Counted from the first letter of the stretch, positions 26,369 to 35,237 are shown. The stretch is 64,000 nt of DNA from Xylanibacter brevis ATCC 19188 (GCF_000621725.1 NZ_JHXM01000014.1:62001-126000); one strand, 5' to 3'. Made by a program: numbers and translations. The notes: generated by a model from the sequence alone, not told the origin.

Positions 26369-26920
26369 GTGAGTAAAAGGAGTCTGGTTCGTTTCCTATT
26401 GGCGCTTGTCATCGCCTTCGTCCTGATGCTAGTCTTCAGGACCACTGGTGTGACGATGTGTACCATAGCAGGAAATGGACTGGAGCCTACGCTCTTGGAG
26501 GGTGACCACGTATTGGTGAACCGCTGGAGCTACGGTCTGCGCATTGGCGGAACAGGCAAGCTGTTCAGCTATGGCAGAGTGGGCCGGCAGGAGGTGAAAC
26601 GTGGCGACCTGATAGCTTTTGAGAACCCCGCAGACTCTGCAAACAGACAAATGCTGATTTGTCGCTGTAAGGCGTTGCCTGGCGACACCATTACCACGGC
26701 CGAGGGTACGGTGGTGGTGCCAAGCATCAAGGACTGTGCCGACCGCGACTACTATTGGGTGGAATCGCTGCATAACGACAAGACGAAAGAGGGCCCTACG
26801 CAGGGATTTATCGCCGAGGAATACATCATCGGACGTGTCTGCATGGTTGTGTATAGCCGCAACACGGCAGATCCGATACACAAAGGATGGCGCTATTACA
26901 GAATGTTTGTTCCACTATGA
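26369..26920 (+). CDS. Signal peptidase I homologue lacking catalytic Ser and Lys
   Basis: A 183-residue S26-family protein starting at GTG, with one N-terminal membrane segment (RFLLALVIAFVLMLVF). The box that should carry the nucleophile reads IAGNGLEPTLLEGD, so the G-x-S-M-x-P-T-L serine is Gly37 (codon GGA). The general-base box reads LICRCKALPGD, where Lys of V-K-R is Cys98; a Lys sits three residues later. The rest of the fold is kept: LVNRWSYG, VKRGDLIAFENP and YWVESLHNDKTKEGPTQGFI. It follows lepB by 10 bp and overlaps the next start by 4 bp (ATGA). It is probably a pseudoprotease that could bind or regulate LepB or act as a scaffold; that is inference. Confidence 0.85.
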   Translation: MSKRSLVRFLLALVIAFVLMLVFRTTGVTMCTIAGNGLEPTLLEGDHVLVNRWSYGLRIGGTGKLFSYGRVGRQEVKRGDLIAFENPADSANRQMLICRCKALPGDTITTAEGTVVVPSIKDCADRDYYWVESLHNDKTKEGPTQGFIAEEYIIGRVCMVVYSRNTADPIHKGWRYYRMFVPL

Positions 26921-27522
26921 GAAAGGCATTACTAGCAACAACCTATTTCGGACCAATACAATGGTATCAGAAGCTGAACCGCTACGACGAGGTTGAAATC
27001 GAACAGCATGAGTCGTTTCAGAAACAGACCTACCGCAACCGTTGTATGATAGCAACTACGCAGGGTGTTCAAGCACTATCTTTCCCTGTGGAGCATGGAG
27101 CCGACGACCGTATTGCCAACATGCGGTTGAGCGACCATGGCAACTGGCGACATGTGCACTGGCAGGCTATCGCTTCGGCCTACGGCGACTCGCCGTTTTT
27201 TGAATTCTATGAAGATGACATCAGACCGTTTTTCTTTGAGAGAAACTGGGAACGCCTGATAGACTATAACGAAGCCATCGCACAGACCATGTGCGAACTG
27301 CTAGACATCCATCCCGCAGTACGTCGCACGGAGCAATATGCGGCCAACAGCGATGCGGATGATTTCCGCGAGGTGATACGCCCCAAGCGCCCATTGCCCG
27401 ACGAGAGTTTTGTGACCAAGCCCTACTACCAGGTATTCCGGGAAAAGCACGGCTTTCTGCCGAACCTGAGCATCCTGGACCTGCTGTTTAACATGGGACC
27501 AGAAGCCATTTTCTACTTATAA
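26917..27522 (+). CDS. WbqC-like family protein
   Basis: The start at 26917 overlaps the preceding stop (ATGA) and gives LLATTYFGPIQWYQKL at the N-terminus, typical of the WbqC family; an upstream in-frame ATG at 26887 is less likely. The 201-residue protein contains ANMRLSDHGNWRHVHWQAI and YGDSPFFEFYEDDIRPFFF, also family signatures. WbqC-like proteins occur in O-antigen and other glycan gene sets and in this Bacteroidales dapB-lepB neighbourhood. The reaction is not established. No signal peptide is present. Tight coupling to the signal peptidase genes suggests shared expression rather than shared function. Confidence 0.85.
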   Translation: MRKALLATTYFGPIQWYQKLNRYDEVEIEQHESFQKQTYRNRCMIATTQGVQALSFPVEHGADDRIANMRLSDHGNWRHVHWQAIASAYGDSPFFEFYEDDIRPFFFERNWERLIDYNEAIAQTMCELLDIHPAVRRTEQYAANSDADDFREVIRPKRPLPDESFVTKPYYQVFREKHGFLPNLSILDLLFNMGPEAIFYL

Positions 27523-27542
27523 CAATAAAAATACCAAGCTAT

Positions 27543-30023
27543 ATGAAAACAAGCCTACTAACTTCACTACTGACTCTTGTGTGTGCTACAACAGCATGGG
27601 CACAGCCCCGACAAGAAATAACCCTGCAAGACAACTGGCAATTCTCGCGTGACATGAAGTCATGGGAGACCGTCAGCGTGCCGCACGACTGGGCCATCAG
27701 TGGTCCTTTCGACAAGAAATGGGACCTGCAGGTGGTGGCCATCGAACAGAATGGCGAGAAAGAGGCCACAGAGAAAAGTGGACGCAGCGGTGCTCTGCCT
27801 TGGATTGGCGAGGGACACTACGAGCGTATCTTTTCTATTCCCGAGAACTTCAAGGGACATGCCGAACTGGTGTTCGACGGTGCCATGGCAGAACCAACAG
27901 TATCTGTCAACGGACAGCATGCCGGCTACTGGGCCTATGGCTATAACGCCTTTCGCATAGATATCAGCAAACTGATTGTGGCTGGCGACAACAAACTGAG
28001 GGTTGACCTCAAGAATCTTGAGGAGAGCTCGCGCTGGTATCCCGGCGCCGGCATCTATCGCCCGGTCAAGCTGATTCTCACACCGCAACAGGCGCATATC
28101 GACGACTGGGGCATCACCACTAAGACGGAACTGCACGCCATGAAAACGAAAAACGGGCACGACGTGACGAAGTTTACTGTCGAGGTGCCTGTGGCTGACG
28201 GTCAACTGCCCGTAACGATGGAGCTTATTGCGCCCAACGGAGAAGACCATACATTTGTGAGTCCTGCACCTATGCGCAAGGGTACATCAACGGCAGTGGG
28301 CACCTTCATGATTCCCAACGCCAAGTTGTGGACTCCCGAGACGCCCGACCTCTATACGTTACGCATCACGCTCTGCGATGGTAAGGGCAACCCCAACGTG
28401 TATGATGACTTCGGAAAGGTCATCGACCAAAAAACCATGAAGGTGGGACTGCGCACAGTCAAAGTGTCGAAGGAAGGCGGCTTCCAACTGAATGGCGTGA
28501 CACGCAAGCTGAAAGGTGTCTGTCTGCACCACGACCTGGGACCACTCGGTGCTGCCGTCAACAAGGCGGCACTGATACGTCAGATTAAGATTATGAAGGA
28601 GATGGGCTGCGACGCCATCCGTACAGCCCACAACATGCCGAGTCAGATGCAGATGGAGGTGTGCGACTCGCTGGGTATGATGGTGATGGCCGAGAGCTTC
28701 GACATGTGGATTTATCCTAAGTGTAAGAACGGTTACGCACGCTTCTTCAAGGAGTGGGCCGACTGCGACATTGAGAATCTGGTGCGTGCCAACCGCAACC
28801 ACCCCAGCATCGTGATGTGGAGCATTGGCAACGAGATACCCGAGCAGTGGTCGAAGGAAGGCACGGAGATTGCTGCTCATCTGCAGAACCTGTGTCACCG
28901 TCTGGACCCCACACGTCCTGTCACACAAGGCATGGATCGTGCAGAACAGGCTCTTAAAAGTGGTTTTGCGCAGGTCATGGACGTGCCGGGATTCAACTAC
29001 CGTGTTCATAAGTACGAGAACAATATCAAGCAGTTGCCACAGGGCTTTTTGTTGGGTTCCGAAACAGCATCAACCGTCTCGTCGCGCGGCGTGTATAAGT
29101 TTCCTGTGGTGCCTCAGGCTGCCGACAGCCGTGAAGGAAAAGCTTTCCACCAGGACGGACAATGCTCTTCGTACGACGTTGAATGGTGCTCATGGAGTAA
29201 CTTGCCCGACGACGACTGGGTGTGGCAGGACGATAAAGACTGGGTCATCGGTGAGTTCGTGTGGACGGGTTTCGACTACCTGGGTGAACCAACGCCCTAT
29301 GACGAATACTGGCCCAGCCGCAGCAGCTATTTCGGCATCTGTGATCTGGCAGGACTGCCCAAAGACCGTTATTTCCTGTATCGCTCGCACTGGCGCAACG
29401 ATGCGCACACCATCCATTTGTTGCCACACTGGACATGGGGCAAGGACCGCATAGGACAGGTGACACCCGTCTATTGTTATACGGACTATAACGAAGCTGA
29501 ACTCTTTGTGAACGGCAAGAGTCAGGGACGCATCAAAAAGAATACAAAGGAGCGCCTGGACCGCTATCGCCTGCGCTGGAACAACGTGAAGTATCAGCCC
29601 GGCAAACTGAAGGTGGTGGTCTATGACGACAATGGCAAGGTGGCTGGAAAGAAGACTGTGAAGACAGCTGGAAAGCCTGCCAGACTGCAGGCCAACGTAT
29701 GGACACAGCATGATGGCGACTTCCTGAAAGCCAACGAAAACGACCTAGCCTTCGTCACCCTGCAGCTCACCGACAAAGATGGCAACCTGATTCCCGACGC
29801 CACTGATCAACTGACCTTCGAGGTGGCAGGTGCCGGCACTTTCAAGGCCGTCTGCAACGGCGATGCCACATCGCTAGAGTCATTCACCGAACCCACGATG
29901 AAACTCTTTGCTGGTCAACTGGTTGTGATTGTTGAAGCAGGAAAGGAGCGAGGCCAGATTGAGCTAACAGTCAAGGACTCACAACGCAAGCTGTCGCAGA
30001 AGGTTCTGATTGGGGTTAGATAA
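27543..30023 (+). CDS. GH2 beta-galactosidase-like glycosidase, secreted
   Basis: This 826-residue protein has a signal peptide ending CATTAWAQ. Domains in order: GH2 sugar-binding jelly roll (residues ~20-185, VPHDWAISGPFD, GEGHYERIFSIP), Ig-like domain, then TIM barrel (KLKGVCLHHDLGPLG onward). The acid/base Glu is in VMWSIGNEIPEQW near residue 428. The nucleophile Glu is in VIGEFVWTGFDYLGEP near residue 570. A DUF4982-like segment (VTPVYCYTDYNEAELFVNGKS) and a C-terminal Ig-like domain follow. Layout and length match Bacteroidales periplasmic GH2 enzymes, mostly beta-galactosidases. It lies 20 bp after the WbqC-like gene with no visible promoter of its own. Substrate is uncertain. Confidence 0.9.
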   Translation: MKTSLLTSLLTLVCATTAWAQPRQEITLQDNWQFSRDMKSWETVSVPHDWAISGPFDKKWDLQVVAIEQNGEKEATEKSGRSGALPWIGEGHYERIFSIPENFKGHAELVFDGAMAEPTVSVNGQHAGYWAYGYNAFRIDISKLIVAGDNKLRVDLKNLEESSRWYPGAGIYRPVKLILTPQQAHIDDWGITTKTELHAMKTKNGHDVTKFTVEVPVADGQLPVTMELIAPNGEDHTFVSPAPMRKGTSTAVGTFMIPNAKLWTPETPDLYTLRITLCDGKGNPNVYDDFGKVIDQKTMKVGLRTVKVSKEGGFQLNGVTRKLKGVCLHHDLGPLGAAVNKAALIRQIKIMKEMGCDAIRTAHNMPSQMQMEVCDSLGMMVMAESFDMWIYPKCKNGYARFFKEWADCDIENLVRANRNHPSIVMWSIGNEIPEQWSKEGTEIAAHLQNLCHRLDPTRPVTQGMDRAEQALKSGFAQVMDVPGFNYRVHKYENNIKQLPQGFLLGSETASTVSSRGVYKFPVVPQAADSREGKAFHQDGQCSSYDVEWCSWSNLPDDDWVWQDDKDWVIGEFVWTGFDYLGEPTPYDEYWPSRSSYFGICDLAGLPKDRYFLYRSHWRNDAHTIHLLPHWTWGKDRIGQVTPVYCYTDYNEAELFVNGKSQGRIKKNTKERLDRYRLRWNNVKYQPGKLKVVVYDDNGKVAGKKTVKTAGKPARLQANVWTQHDGDFLKANENDLAFVTLQLTDKDGNLIPDATDQLTFEVAGAGTFKAVCNGDATSLESFTEPTMKLFAGQLVVIVEAGKERGQIELTVKDSQRKLSQKVLIGVR

Positions 30024-30080
30024 TCCCTCTTAACTGCCATAGGTACCCGACATAACCTCCCCTTGGGGAGGCATAAAAAG

Positions 30081-30122
30081 TAGTGAACCTGGAAAGTCGC
30101 ATAGGCCTTTCCAGGTTCACTA
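30081..30122. terminator. Bidirectional terminator between GH2 and upp
   Basis: TAGTGAACCTGGAAAG (30081-30096) and CTTTCCAGGTTCACTA (30107-30122) form a 16-bp perfect stem with a 10-nt loop, flanked by AAAAAG and GATTTTTA. A second palindrome, CCTCCCCTTGGGGAGG, lies at 30056-30071. It serves convergent genes. The stem sequence is close to that at 21659-21704. Confidence 0.85.
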
Positions 30123-30172
30123 GATTTTTAAAAGCCCCTCCCTTTGGAGATGCGTCGGGAGGAGACGCCAGA

Positions 30173-30829
30173 CTAAAGTTTCTCGCCATAACACAGGTCA
30201 CCGCAATCACCGAAGCCCGGAACAATGTATTTCTGTTCGTTCATGCCTGGGTCGATGGCGGCGCACCAGAGTGAGGTATCCTCGGGCAGGTTGCTCTTCA
30301 GCATCTCAACACCTTCGGGCGTGCCAATCACACTGGCAATATGAACACTGGCGGGCTTGCCGGTCTTCAACAGAGCCTGATAGGCTGCTACCATCGAACC
30401 ACCGGTGGCCAACATGGGATCAACGATGATGAGCGTCTTGCCCTTGACCGATGGCGAAGCCAGGTATTCCGTATGCACGCCCACCTCTGTATGCTCACGA
30501 TTCGTGTACATACGATAGGCCGAGACGAAGGCGTTGGCAGCATGGTCGAACACTCTCAAAAAGCCCTCGTGGAAAGGCAGACCGGCACGCAGCACAGTGG
30601 CCAGGACCACCTCGTCCTTCACGAGAGGTATATCGATAGTACCTAAAGGTGTAGTAACCGTTTTCGTCTTGTAGGTTAACGTTTTAGAAATCTCATAAGC
30701 CATCATCTCGCCAATGCGCTCGATGTTATTGCGGAACAGCAAACGGTTCTTCTGATAGCTCTTGTCGCGAATTTCAGCCATGAAATGGTTCATGACGGAA
30801 TTCTGTTCACTGAAATTAATGATGTTCAT
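30173..30829 (-). CDS. upp: Uracil phosphoribosyltransferase
   Basis: A 218-residue cytosolic enzyme making UMP from uracil and PRPP in pyrimidine salvage. Visible motifs are VLRAGLPFHEGFLRVF, the PRPP loop IIVDPMLATGGSMV, and the uracil-binding C-terminal region IVPGFGDCGDLCYG. Length is normal. The -7 box lies 24 bp upstream of the start, and a bidirectional terminator lies about 50 bp beyond the stop, so it is monocistronic. It is divergent from pckA. Confidence 0.95.
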   Translation of the reverse strand: MNIINFSEQNSVMNHFMAEIRDKSYQKNRLLFRNNIERIGEMMAYEISKTLTYKTKTVTTPLGTIDIPLVKDEVVLATVLRAGLPFHEGFLRVFDHAANAFVSAYRMYTNREHTEVGVHTEYLASPSVKGKTLIIVDPMLATGGSMVAAYQALLKTGKPASVHIASVIGTPEGVEMLKSNLPEDTSLWCAAIDPGMNEQKYIVPGFGDCGDLCYGEKL

Positions 30830-30852
30830 AGTGTAAGCTTTAAAATTGAGGA

Positions 30853-30860
30853 CAAAGATA
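30853..30860 (-). promoter_or_regulatory. -7 box for upp
   Basis: CAAAGATA on the plus strand reads TATCTTTG on the minus strand, 24 bp upstream of the upp start. No clear -33 is seen. Confidence 0.6.
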
Positions 30861-30999
30861 CAAAACCCATTTTAATTTTGTAAACTCCGCGTGCCAAAAA
30901 AGCAGCAAAACACTTTATTTTTTGATACTTTAACCAAAAAAAGCTTTGTGCGCGCACAAATAAGTAGCTTGATTCAAGTAGCAATTCTGAATTTATTCG

Positions 31000-31007
31000 T
31001 AACTTTG
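31000..31007 (+). promoter_or_regulatory. -7 box for pckA
   Basis: TAACTTTG followed by GCACCC lies 53 bp upstream of the pckA start. The leader is A-rich, and an AAGAAAGAAAAATG context provides an A-rich initiation region rather than a strong Shine-Dalgarno. Confidence 0.65.
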
Positions 31008-31059
31008 CACCCGTAAAAAGAATCACACATAGTAATTTTTAAATATTTAAGAAAGAAAA

Positions 31060-32673
31060 ATGGCAAAGTTAGATTTAACGCAGTATGGCATCACCGGTTC
31101 TACCGTGATTGCTCACAATCCTTCGTATGAGACTCTGTTCGCAGAGGAGACTAAGGCTGAGCTGACTGGCTATGACAAGGGTCAGAACACTGAGCTGAAC
31201 GCTGTTAACGTGATGACAGGTATCTACACCGGCCGTTCACCTAAGGACAAGTACATCGTTTGCGATGCACAGAGCAAGGACAAGGTATGGTGGACTTCTG
31301 AGGAGTATAAGAACGACAACCACCCCATGAGCGAGGACGTATGGGCAAAGGTTAAGGAGATCGCCGTTAAGGAGCTCTGCAACAAGAACCTGTATGTAGT
31401 TGACGCATTCTGCGGTGCTAACGAGGGTACTCGTCTGGCTGTTCGCTTCATCGTTGAGGTAGCTTGGCAGGCACACTTCGTTACAAACATGTTCATTCAG
31501 CCCACCGCTGAGGAGCTGGAGAACTTCAAGCCTAACTTCGTAATCTATAACGCCTCTAAGGCAAAGGTTGAGAACTACAAGGAGCTGGGTCTGAACTCAG
31601 AGACTTGTGTTGCCTTCAACACAACAAGCCGCGAGCAGGTTATCATCAACACATGGTACGGTGGTGAGATGAAGAAGGGTATGTTCTCAATGCAGAACTA
31701 CTACCTCCCCCTGCAGGGTATCGCTTCAATGCACTGCTCTGCTAACACCGACATGGAGGGTAAGAACACCGCTATCTTCTTCGGTCTGTCTGGTACAGGT
31801 AAGACCACTCTGTCAACCGATCCTAAGCGTCTGCTGATTGGTGACGACGAGCACGGATGGGACGACGAGGGTGTATTCAACCTCGAGGGTGGTTGCTATG
31901 CTAAGGTTATCAACCTGAGCAAGGAGAACGAGCCCGACATCTACGGTGCTATCAAGCGCAACGCTCTGCTGGAGAACGTAACTGTTGACGCAGAGGGTAA
32001 GATCGACTTCGCTGATAAGAGCGTAACTGAGAACACTCGTGTTTCTTATCCTATCGATCACATCGAGAAGATCGCTCAGAAGGTAAATGGTAAGAGTGCT
32101 GGTCCTGACGCTAAGAACGTTATCTTCCTGTCAGCTGACGCATTCGGCGTACTGCCCCCAGTATCTATCCTGACTCCCGAGCAGACCAAGTACTACTTCC
32201 TGTCTGGTTTCACAGCTAAGCTGGCTGGTACAGAGCGTGGTATCACTGAGCCTACTCCTACATTCTCTGCTTGCTTCGGCCAGGCATTCCTCGAGCTGCA
32301 CCCCACAAAGTACGCTGAGGAGCTGGTTAAGAAGATGGAGAAGAGCGGTGCTAAGGCTTACCTCGTTAACACTGGTTGGAACGGTACCGGCAAGCGTATC
32401 TCTATCCCCGATACACGTGGTATCATCGACGCTATCCTGGATGGCAGCATCCTGAAGGCTCCCACCAAGAAGGTTCCTTTCTTCGACTTCGAGGTTCCCA
32501 CAGAGTTGCCTAACGTTAACTCTGGCATCCTGGATCCCCGCGACACTTACGCTACTGCAGCTGAGTGGGAGGAGAAGGCTAAGGATCTGGCTGCTCGCTT
32601 CATCAAGAACTTCAAGAAGTACGAGGGTAACGAGGCTGGTAAGGCACTTGTTGCTGCTGGTCCAAAGCTCTAA
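31060..32673 (+). CDS. pckA: Phosphoenolpyruvate carboxykinase (ATP)
   Basis: A 537-residue cytosolic enzyme interconverting oxaloacetate + ATP and PEP + CO2 + ADP. In Bacteroidales it runs in the carboxylating direction toward succinate. The kinase P-loop is [16 protein letters not shown] near residues 240-255, followed by the metal/substrate loop [13 protein letters not shown] and [20 protein letters not shown] near the N-terminus and [11 protein letters not shown] near the C-terminus are ATP-type PckA signatures. Codon choice (GGT, GCT, CGT, AAG) differs strongly from neighbours and fits high expression. It is monocistronic, with a terminator 75-107 bp downstream. Confidence 0.97.
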   Translation: MAKLDLTQYGITGSTVIAHNPSYETLFAEETKAELTGYDKGQNTELNAVNVMTGIYTGRSPKDKYIVCDAQSKDKVWWTSEEYKNDNHPMSEDVWAKVKEIAVKELCNKNLYVVDAFCGANEGTRLAVRFIVEVAWQAHFVTNMFIQPTAEELENFKPNFVIYNASKAKVENYKELGLNSETCVAFNTTSREQVIINTWYGGEMKKGMFSMQNYYLPLQGIASMHCSANTDMEGKNTAIFFGLSGTGKTTLSTDPKRLLIGDDEHGWDDEGVFNLEGGCYAKVINLSKENEPDIYGAIKRNALLENVTVDAEGKIDFADKSVTENTRVSYPIDHIEKIAQKVNGKSAGPDAKNVIFLSADAFGVLPPVSILTPEQTKYYFLSGFTAKLAGTERGITEPTPTFSACFGQAFLELHPTKYAEELVKKMEKSGAKAYLVNTGWNGTGKRISIPDTRGIIDAILDGSILKAPTKKVPFFDFEVPTELPNVNSGILDPRDTYATAAEWEEKAKDLAARFIKNFKKYEGNEAGKALVAAGPKL

Positions 32674-32747
32674 AACAGCGAAACAGCGCTGTAAAGGCGC
32701 TTGTTTAGGGCTAAAAATTGAAAGATTTGTTAAATCCTTCACAATAG

Positions 32748-32780
32748 AAGAGGTAAGGCTTTGCTTTACCTCTTTTTTTT
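32748..32780 (+). terminator. Intrinsic terminator of pckA
   Basis: AAGAGGTAA (32748-32756) pairs with TTACCTCTT (32766-32774) around a GGCTTTGC apex and runs into eight T residues. The T-tract directly abuts the next gene's -7 box. Confidence 0.85.
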
Positions 32781-32781
32781 G

Positions 32782-32789
32782 TATCTTTG
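32782..32789 (+). promoter_or_regulatory. -7 box for the histidine kinase gene
   Basis: TATCTTTG begins one base after the pckA terminator T-tract. It overlaps an in-frame TTG at 32787, which therefore cannot be the start codon. Translation must start at the ATG at 32820. Confidence 0.7.
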
Positions 32790-32819
32790 CAACACCAAAA
32801 AACCTTTAAACCATTTATC

Positions 32820-34805
32820 ATGAAGAAGAGTCGCAGTTTCGTCCTGCTACTGATGAACGTTTTACCCTCTCATCAACTGTGCCTTATTGGTGCTGCTATG
32901 CTTTTATTTCTTTCGGCTTGCAATCGCCCTCTGGTCCCTTTTGCAGCTGAAAACGGAGTTGATTCTATCTGGGCTGACTCTGCCTACCAACGGGCAAAGA
33001 AAGCCGAATTCTACTATAACAACAATCTTAAAGACTCACTGTTCAAACAGGTTGCAGAAGACATGGCCTTTGACAAGGAGCATCAACAATGGAACTGGTA
33101 CTACTATTCCTGGATGCTGCTGGTCAACAAGTGCACCTTCAGCGGCGATGTCAAGCGCGCCCTGGAGGAGTCGAACCTCATGCACTCTGATGCCACCGAG
33201 CGCAACAACGCCTATGGTCTGGCACTGGCCAAATACGCCATGGCCCTGGTCTATGCCTGTCAGGAGAACTATGAAGAGGCCACCATCGGCTTTGAAGAGG
33301 CTCTGAGGCGCTATCCGAAGGACTGCGACCCCTCGGTGCTGTTCGTCATCTACTATTACTACAGCAGCACACTGGAGGAGAAGCACGACCTGAAAAGCAA
33401 CGAGGAAGTGCTCACACTGTGGAAGGCCACACTTGACAAGACTTTCCAGGAAAGCGATAAATACGACGACACCAAAGCGCTGTGGCTCTATCAATACTAT
33501 AAGGCCCTCTTCGGCTTTCACTTCTCGCAGCAAGACCTGGCACAGGCCACCGACGACCTTGACTCCATGCAATACTACGTGGAGCACAGCGGCAACACCG
33601 TCTTTGGTGTAGCCTACGTCACAAGTTCACGTTCAAAGCTGGCATTGGCATCGAAAGACTATGCCACAGCCATTGCATATAATAATAAGGAATACGCAGA
33701 AAGTAAGAAGCTCGGTCCTACGATCTACATGAAAGCTGTGGAACGCCGTGCAGAGATTCTGGAGGCCATGGGCATGTATCGCGAAGCGCTCAAACTGAGA
33801 AACGAGTTCGACCGCTTGAAAGACTCGCTCAACCAGGCCGACAGCCAGCACGAGTTGAACGAGATGGCCAAGCGCTATGAACTGGACGAACTGCGCACGC
33901 AGCAGGAGAAAGAGAAAGACGCCCTCAAACAGCGCCAGATGAACTTCATCAAGGCCTTTGCCGCCATCCTCTTCTTCATCATGCTGGTAGTCAGCATCAT
34001 CCGTCACCGCTCAAGACTGCGTTTGGCACAAGAGCACCAGAAGTTGACCGACGCCTATAAGCAGTTGACCATCGCCAACGAGAAGGCCGAGGAATCGTCG
34101 AAGATGAAGACGATGTTCATCAAACAGATGTCGCACGAGATTCGTACGCCACTCAACATCCTCTCGGGCTTCACACAGGTGCTGACCTCAACCGACGTTG
34201 AACTGGACGAAGAGACACGTGCCGAGGTGAACGAACGAATCACGAAGAACACCGCACGCATCACCGAACTGGTCAACAAAATGCTGGAGCTCAGCGATGC
34301 CAATAGCACATCGGTCATCGAGAAGAATGACACCATCACCGTGGAGCAGATCATCATCAGCGCCGTAGAGTCTGTAGGCATGTCATCCTACAAGATGATT
34401 GACTTCCGCACAGAGATAGCCCCCGAAGCCAACAATAAGACGCTGCTCACCAACTACGACCAGTCGGTGAGAGCACTCTCGCTGATTCTGGCCAACGCCC
34501 GCAAGTTCTTGCAGAAGCCCACAGGCGAGGCCAACGGTCAGTCTATTGGTAAGATTCGCCTGAAGGCCGATCTCCAAGCCGATAACCTCATCGCATTCGC
34601 CGTCGAAGATTCTGGCATTGGTGTGCCACCATCGGAGGCCGAACACATATTTGAAGAGTTCGTTCAGTTGGATTCCTACTACGAAGGTATGGGAATTGGA
34701 CTCACTGTGGCTCGCAGTATAGCACGAAGACTGGGTGGCGACATCACCCTCGACACCACCTTTACAGGCGGCGCAAGGTTCATTATGACGCTTCCTTTGA
34801 GTTAA
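32820..34805 (+). CDS. TPR-containing sensor histidine kinase with lipoprotein-type N-terminus
   Basis: A 661-residue sensor kinase. The N-terminal hydrophobic stretch ends AAMLLFLSAC with Cys34 in a lipobox-like context. Residues ~45-345 are helical repeats of TPR type (AYGLALAKYAMALVYAC, AVERRAEILEAMGMYREAL), then a short coiled coil. A membrane segment lies near residues 379-400 (FAAILFFIMLVVSII). The HisKA box KQMSHEIRTPLN carries phospho-acceptor His439. The ATPase domain has an N-box LILANARKF, then VEDSGIGV and GMGIGLTVARSIARRLGG. There is no receiver or DNA-binding domain, so a separate response regulator must be used; none is adjacent. The sensed signal is unknown. Confidence 0.85.
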   Translation: MKKSRSFVLLLMNVLPSHQLCLIGAAMLLFLSACNRPLVPFAAENGVDSIWADSAYQRAKKAEFYYNNNLKDSLFKQVAEDMAFDKEHQQWNWYYYSWMLLVNKCTFSGDVKRALEESNLMHSDATERNNAYGLALAKYAMALVYACQENYEEATIGFEEALRRYPKDCDPSVLFVIYYYYSSTLEEKHDLKSNEEVLTLWKATLDKTFQESDKYDDTKALWLYQYYKALFGFHFSQQDLAQATDDLDSMQYYVEHSGNTVFGVAYVTSSRSKLALASKDYATAIAYNNKEYAESKKLGPTIYMKAVERRAEILEAMGMYREALKLRNEFDRLKDSLNQADSQHELNEMAKRYELDELRTQQEKEKDALKQRQMNFIKAFAAILFFIMLVVSIIRHRSRLRLAQEHQKLTDAYKQLTIANEKAEESSKMKTMFIKQMSHEIRTPLNILSGFTQVLTSTDVELDEETRAEVNERITKNTARITELVNKMLELSDANSTSVIEKNDTITVEQIIISAVESVGMSSYKMIDFRTEIAPEANNKTLLTNYDQSVRALSLILANARKFLQKPTGEANGQSIGKIRLKADLQADNLIAFAVEDSGIGVPPSEAEHIFEEFVQLDSYYEGMGIGLTVARSIARRLGGDITLDTTFTGGARFIMTLPLS

Positions 34806-34906
34806 TAAGTGTCATTTTTGTACCTATAAATCTTTATTTATTTAAAATCGTGTTATAAATGTGTTAAGAAATGTGTCTTAACGATACAACTGAAAGAAAT
34901 TCTTTG

Positions 34907-34914
34907 TACCTTTG
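34907..34914 (+). promoter_or_regulatory. -7 box for candidate small RNA
   Basis: TACCTTTGCATCCG matches the Bacteroidetes -7 box with the commonly following GCA. No gene starts within 320 bp. The next transcription signal is the terminator at 35048. Confidence 0.65.
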
Positions 34915-34919
34915 CATCC

Positions 34920-35085
34920 GTAGTCGAGATGACTATACACGTTATTCATTAGGTTAGTAGTTAATAGATTTAAGGTAAAGATTATGTTATTAGATTTTCC
35001 GACGGTCATGTAAGTTTAACCAATTGGTGACTTGCATCCGTTGAAAGGAGCGCGGGGTGAGTGATTCATACCGCGCTCTTTTTTT
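34920..35085 (+). ncRNA. Candidate ~165-nt small RNA with own promoter and terminator
   Basis: Between a -7 box at 34907-34914 and an intrinsic terminator at 35048-35085 there is no credible protein gene. The 3' half folds well: GACGG and ATGTAAG (35001-35014) pair, with two G-T wobbles, to CTTGCAT and CCGTT (35031-35042) around the palindrome ACCAATTGGT. The 5' half is AT-rich and mostly unpaired. A seven-codon frame (34928-34951) at the 5' end may be chance. I do not recognise an Rfam family; a 6S-like or Bacteroidales-specific sRNA is possible. The remaining 34806-34906 holds a GTTAAGA...TCTTAAC hairpin at 34863-34882. In 35086-35237 there is only a promoter. Confidence 0.6.
35048..35085 (+). 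terminator. Intrinsic terminator of the candidate small RNA
   Basis: GAGCGCGG (35048-35055) pairs with CCGCGCTC (35071-35078) and is followed by seven T residues. It does not follow a protein gene. Confidence 0.85.
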
Positions 35086-35203
35086 ATTTATTTTTGAAAG
35101 AACACAGCATGGAAAAACACTAAAACAACTTAAAATAGAACAAAGAATGATATTTTTTCATTAATAATAAGGTGAAAAAGTACAATAATTGAGGAATTGT
35201 TTT

Positions 35204-35211
35204 TACCTTTG
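35204..35211 (+). promoter_or_regulatory. -7 box for the DUF6242 gene and envelope operon
   Basis: TACCTTTGCACC lies 26 bp before the start codon. It is the only good promoter element seen before a run of closely spaced envelope genes extending to 44558. Confidence 0.65.
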
Positions 35212-35237
35212 CACCTAAATTGTTTAAACAATAAGAA

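Noticed and set aside
32787-32820. TTG at 32787 as start of the histidine kinase
   Set aside because: It lies inside the -7 promoter box; the ATG at 32820 begins the hydrophobic signal.
34928-34951. Seven-codon leader peptide at the 5' end of the candidate small RNA
   Set aside because: It has no ribosome-binding site and no downstream regulated gene; it is probably chance.
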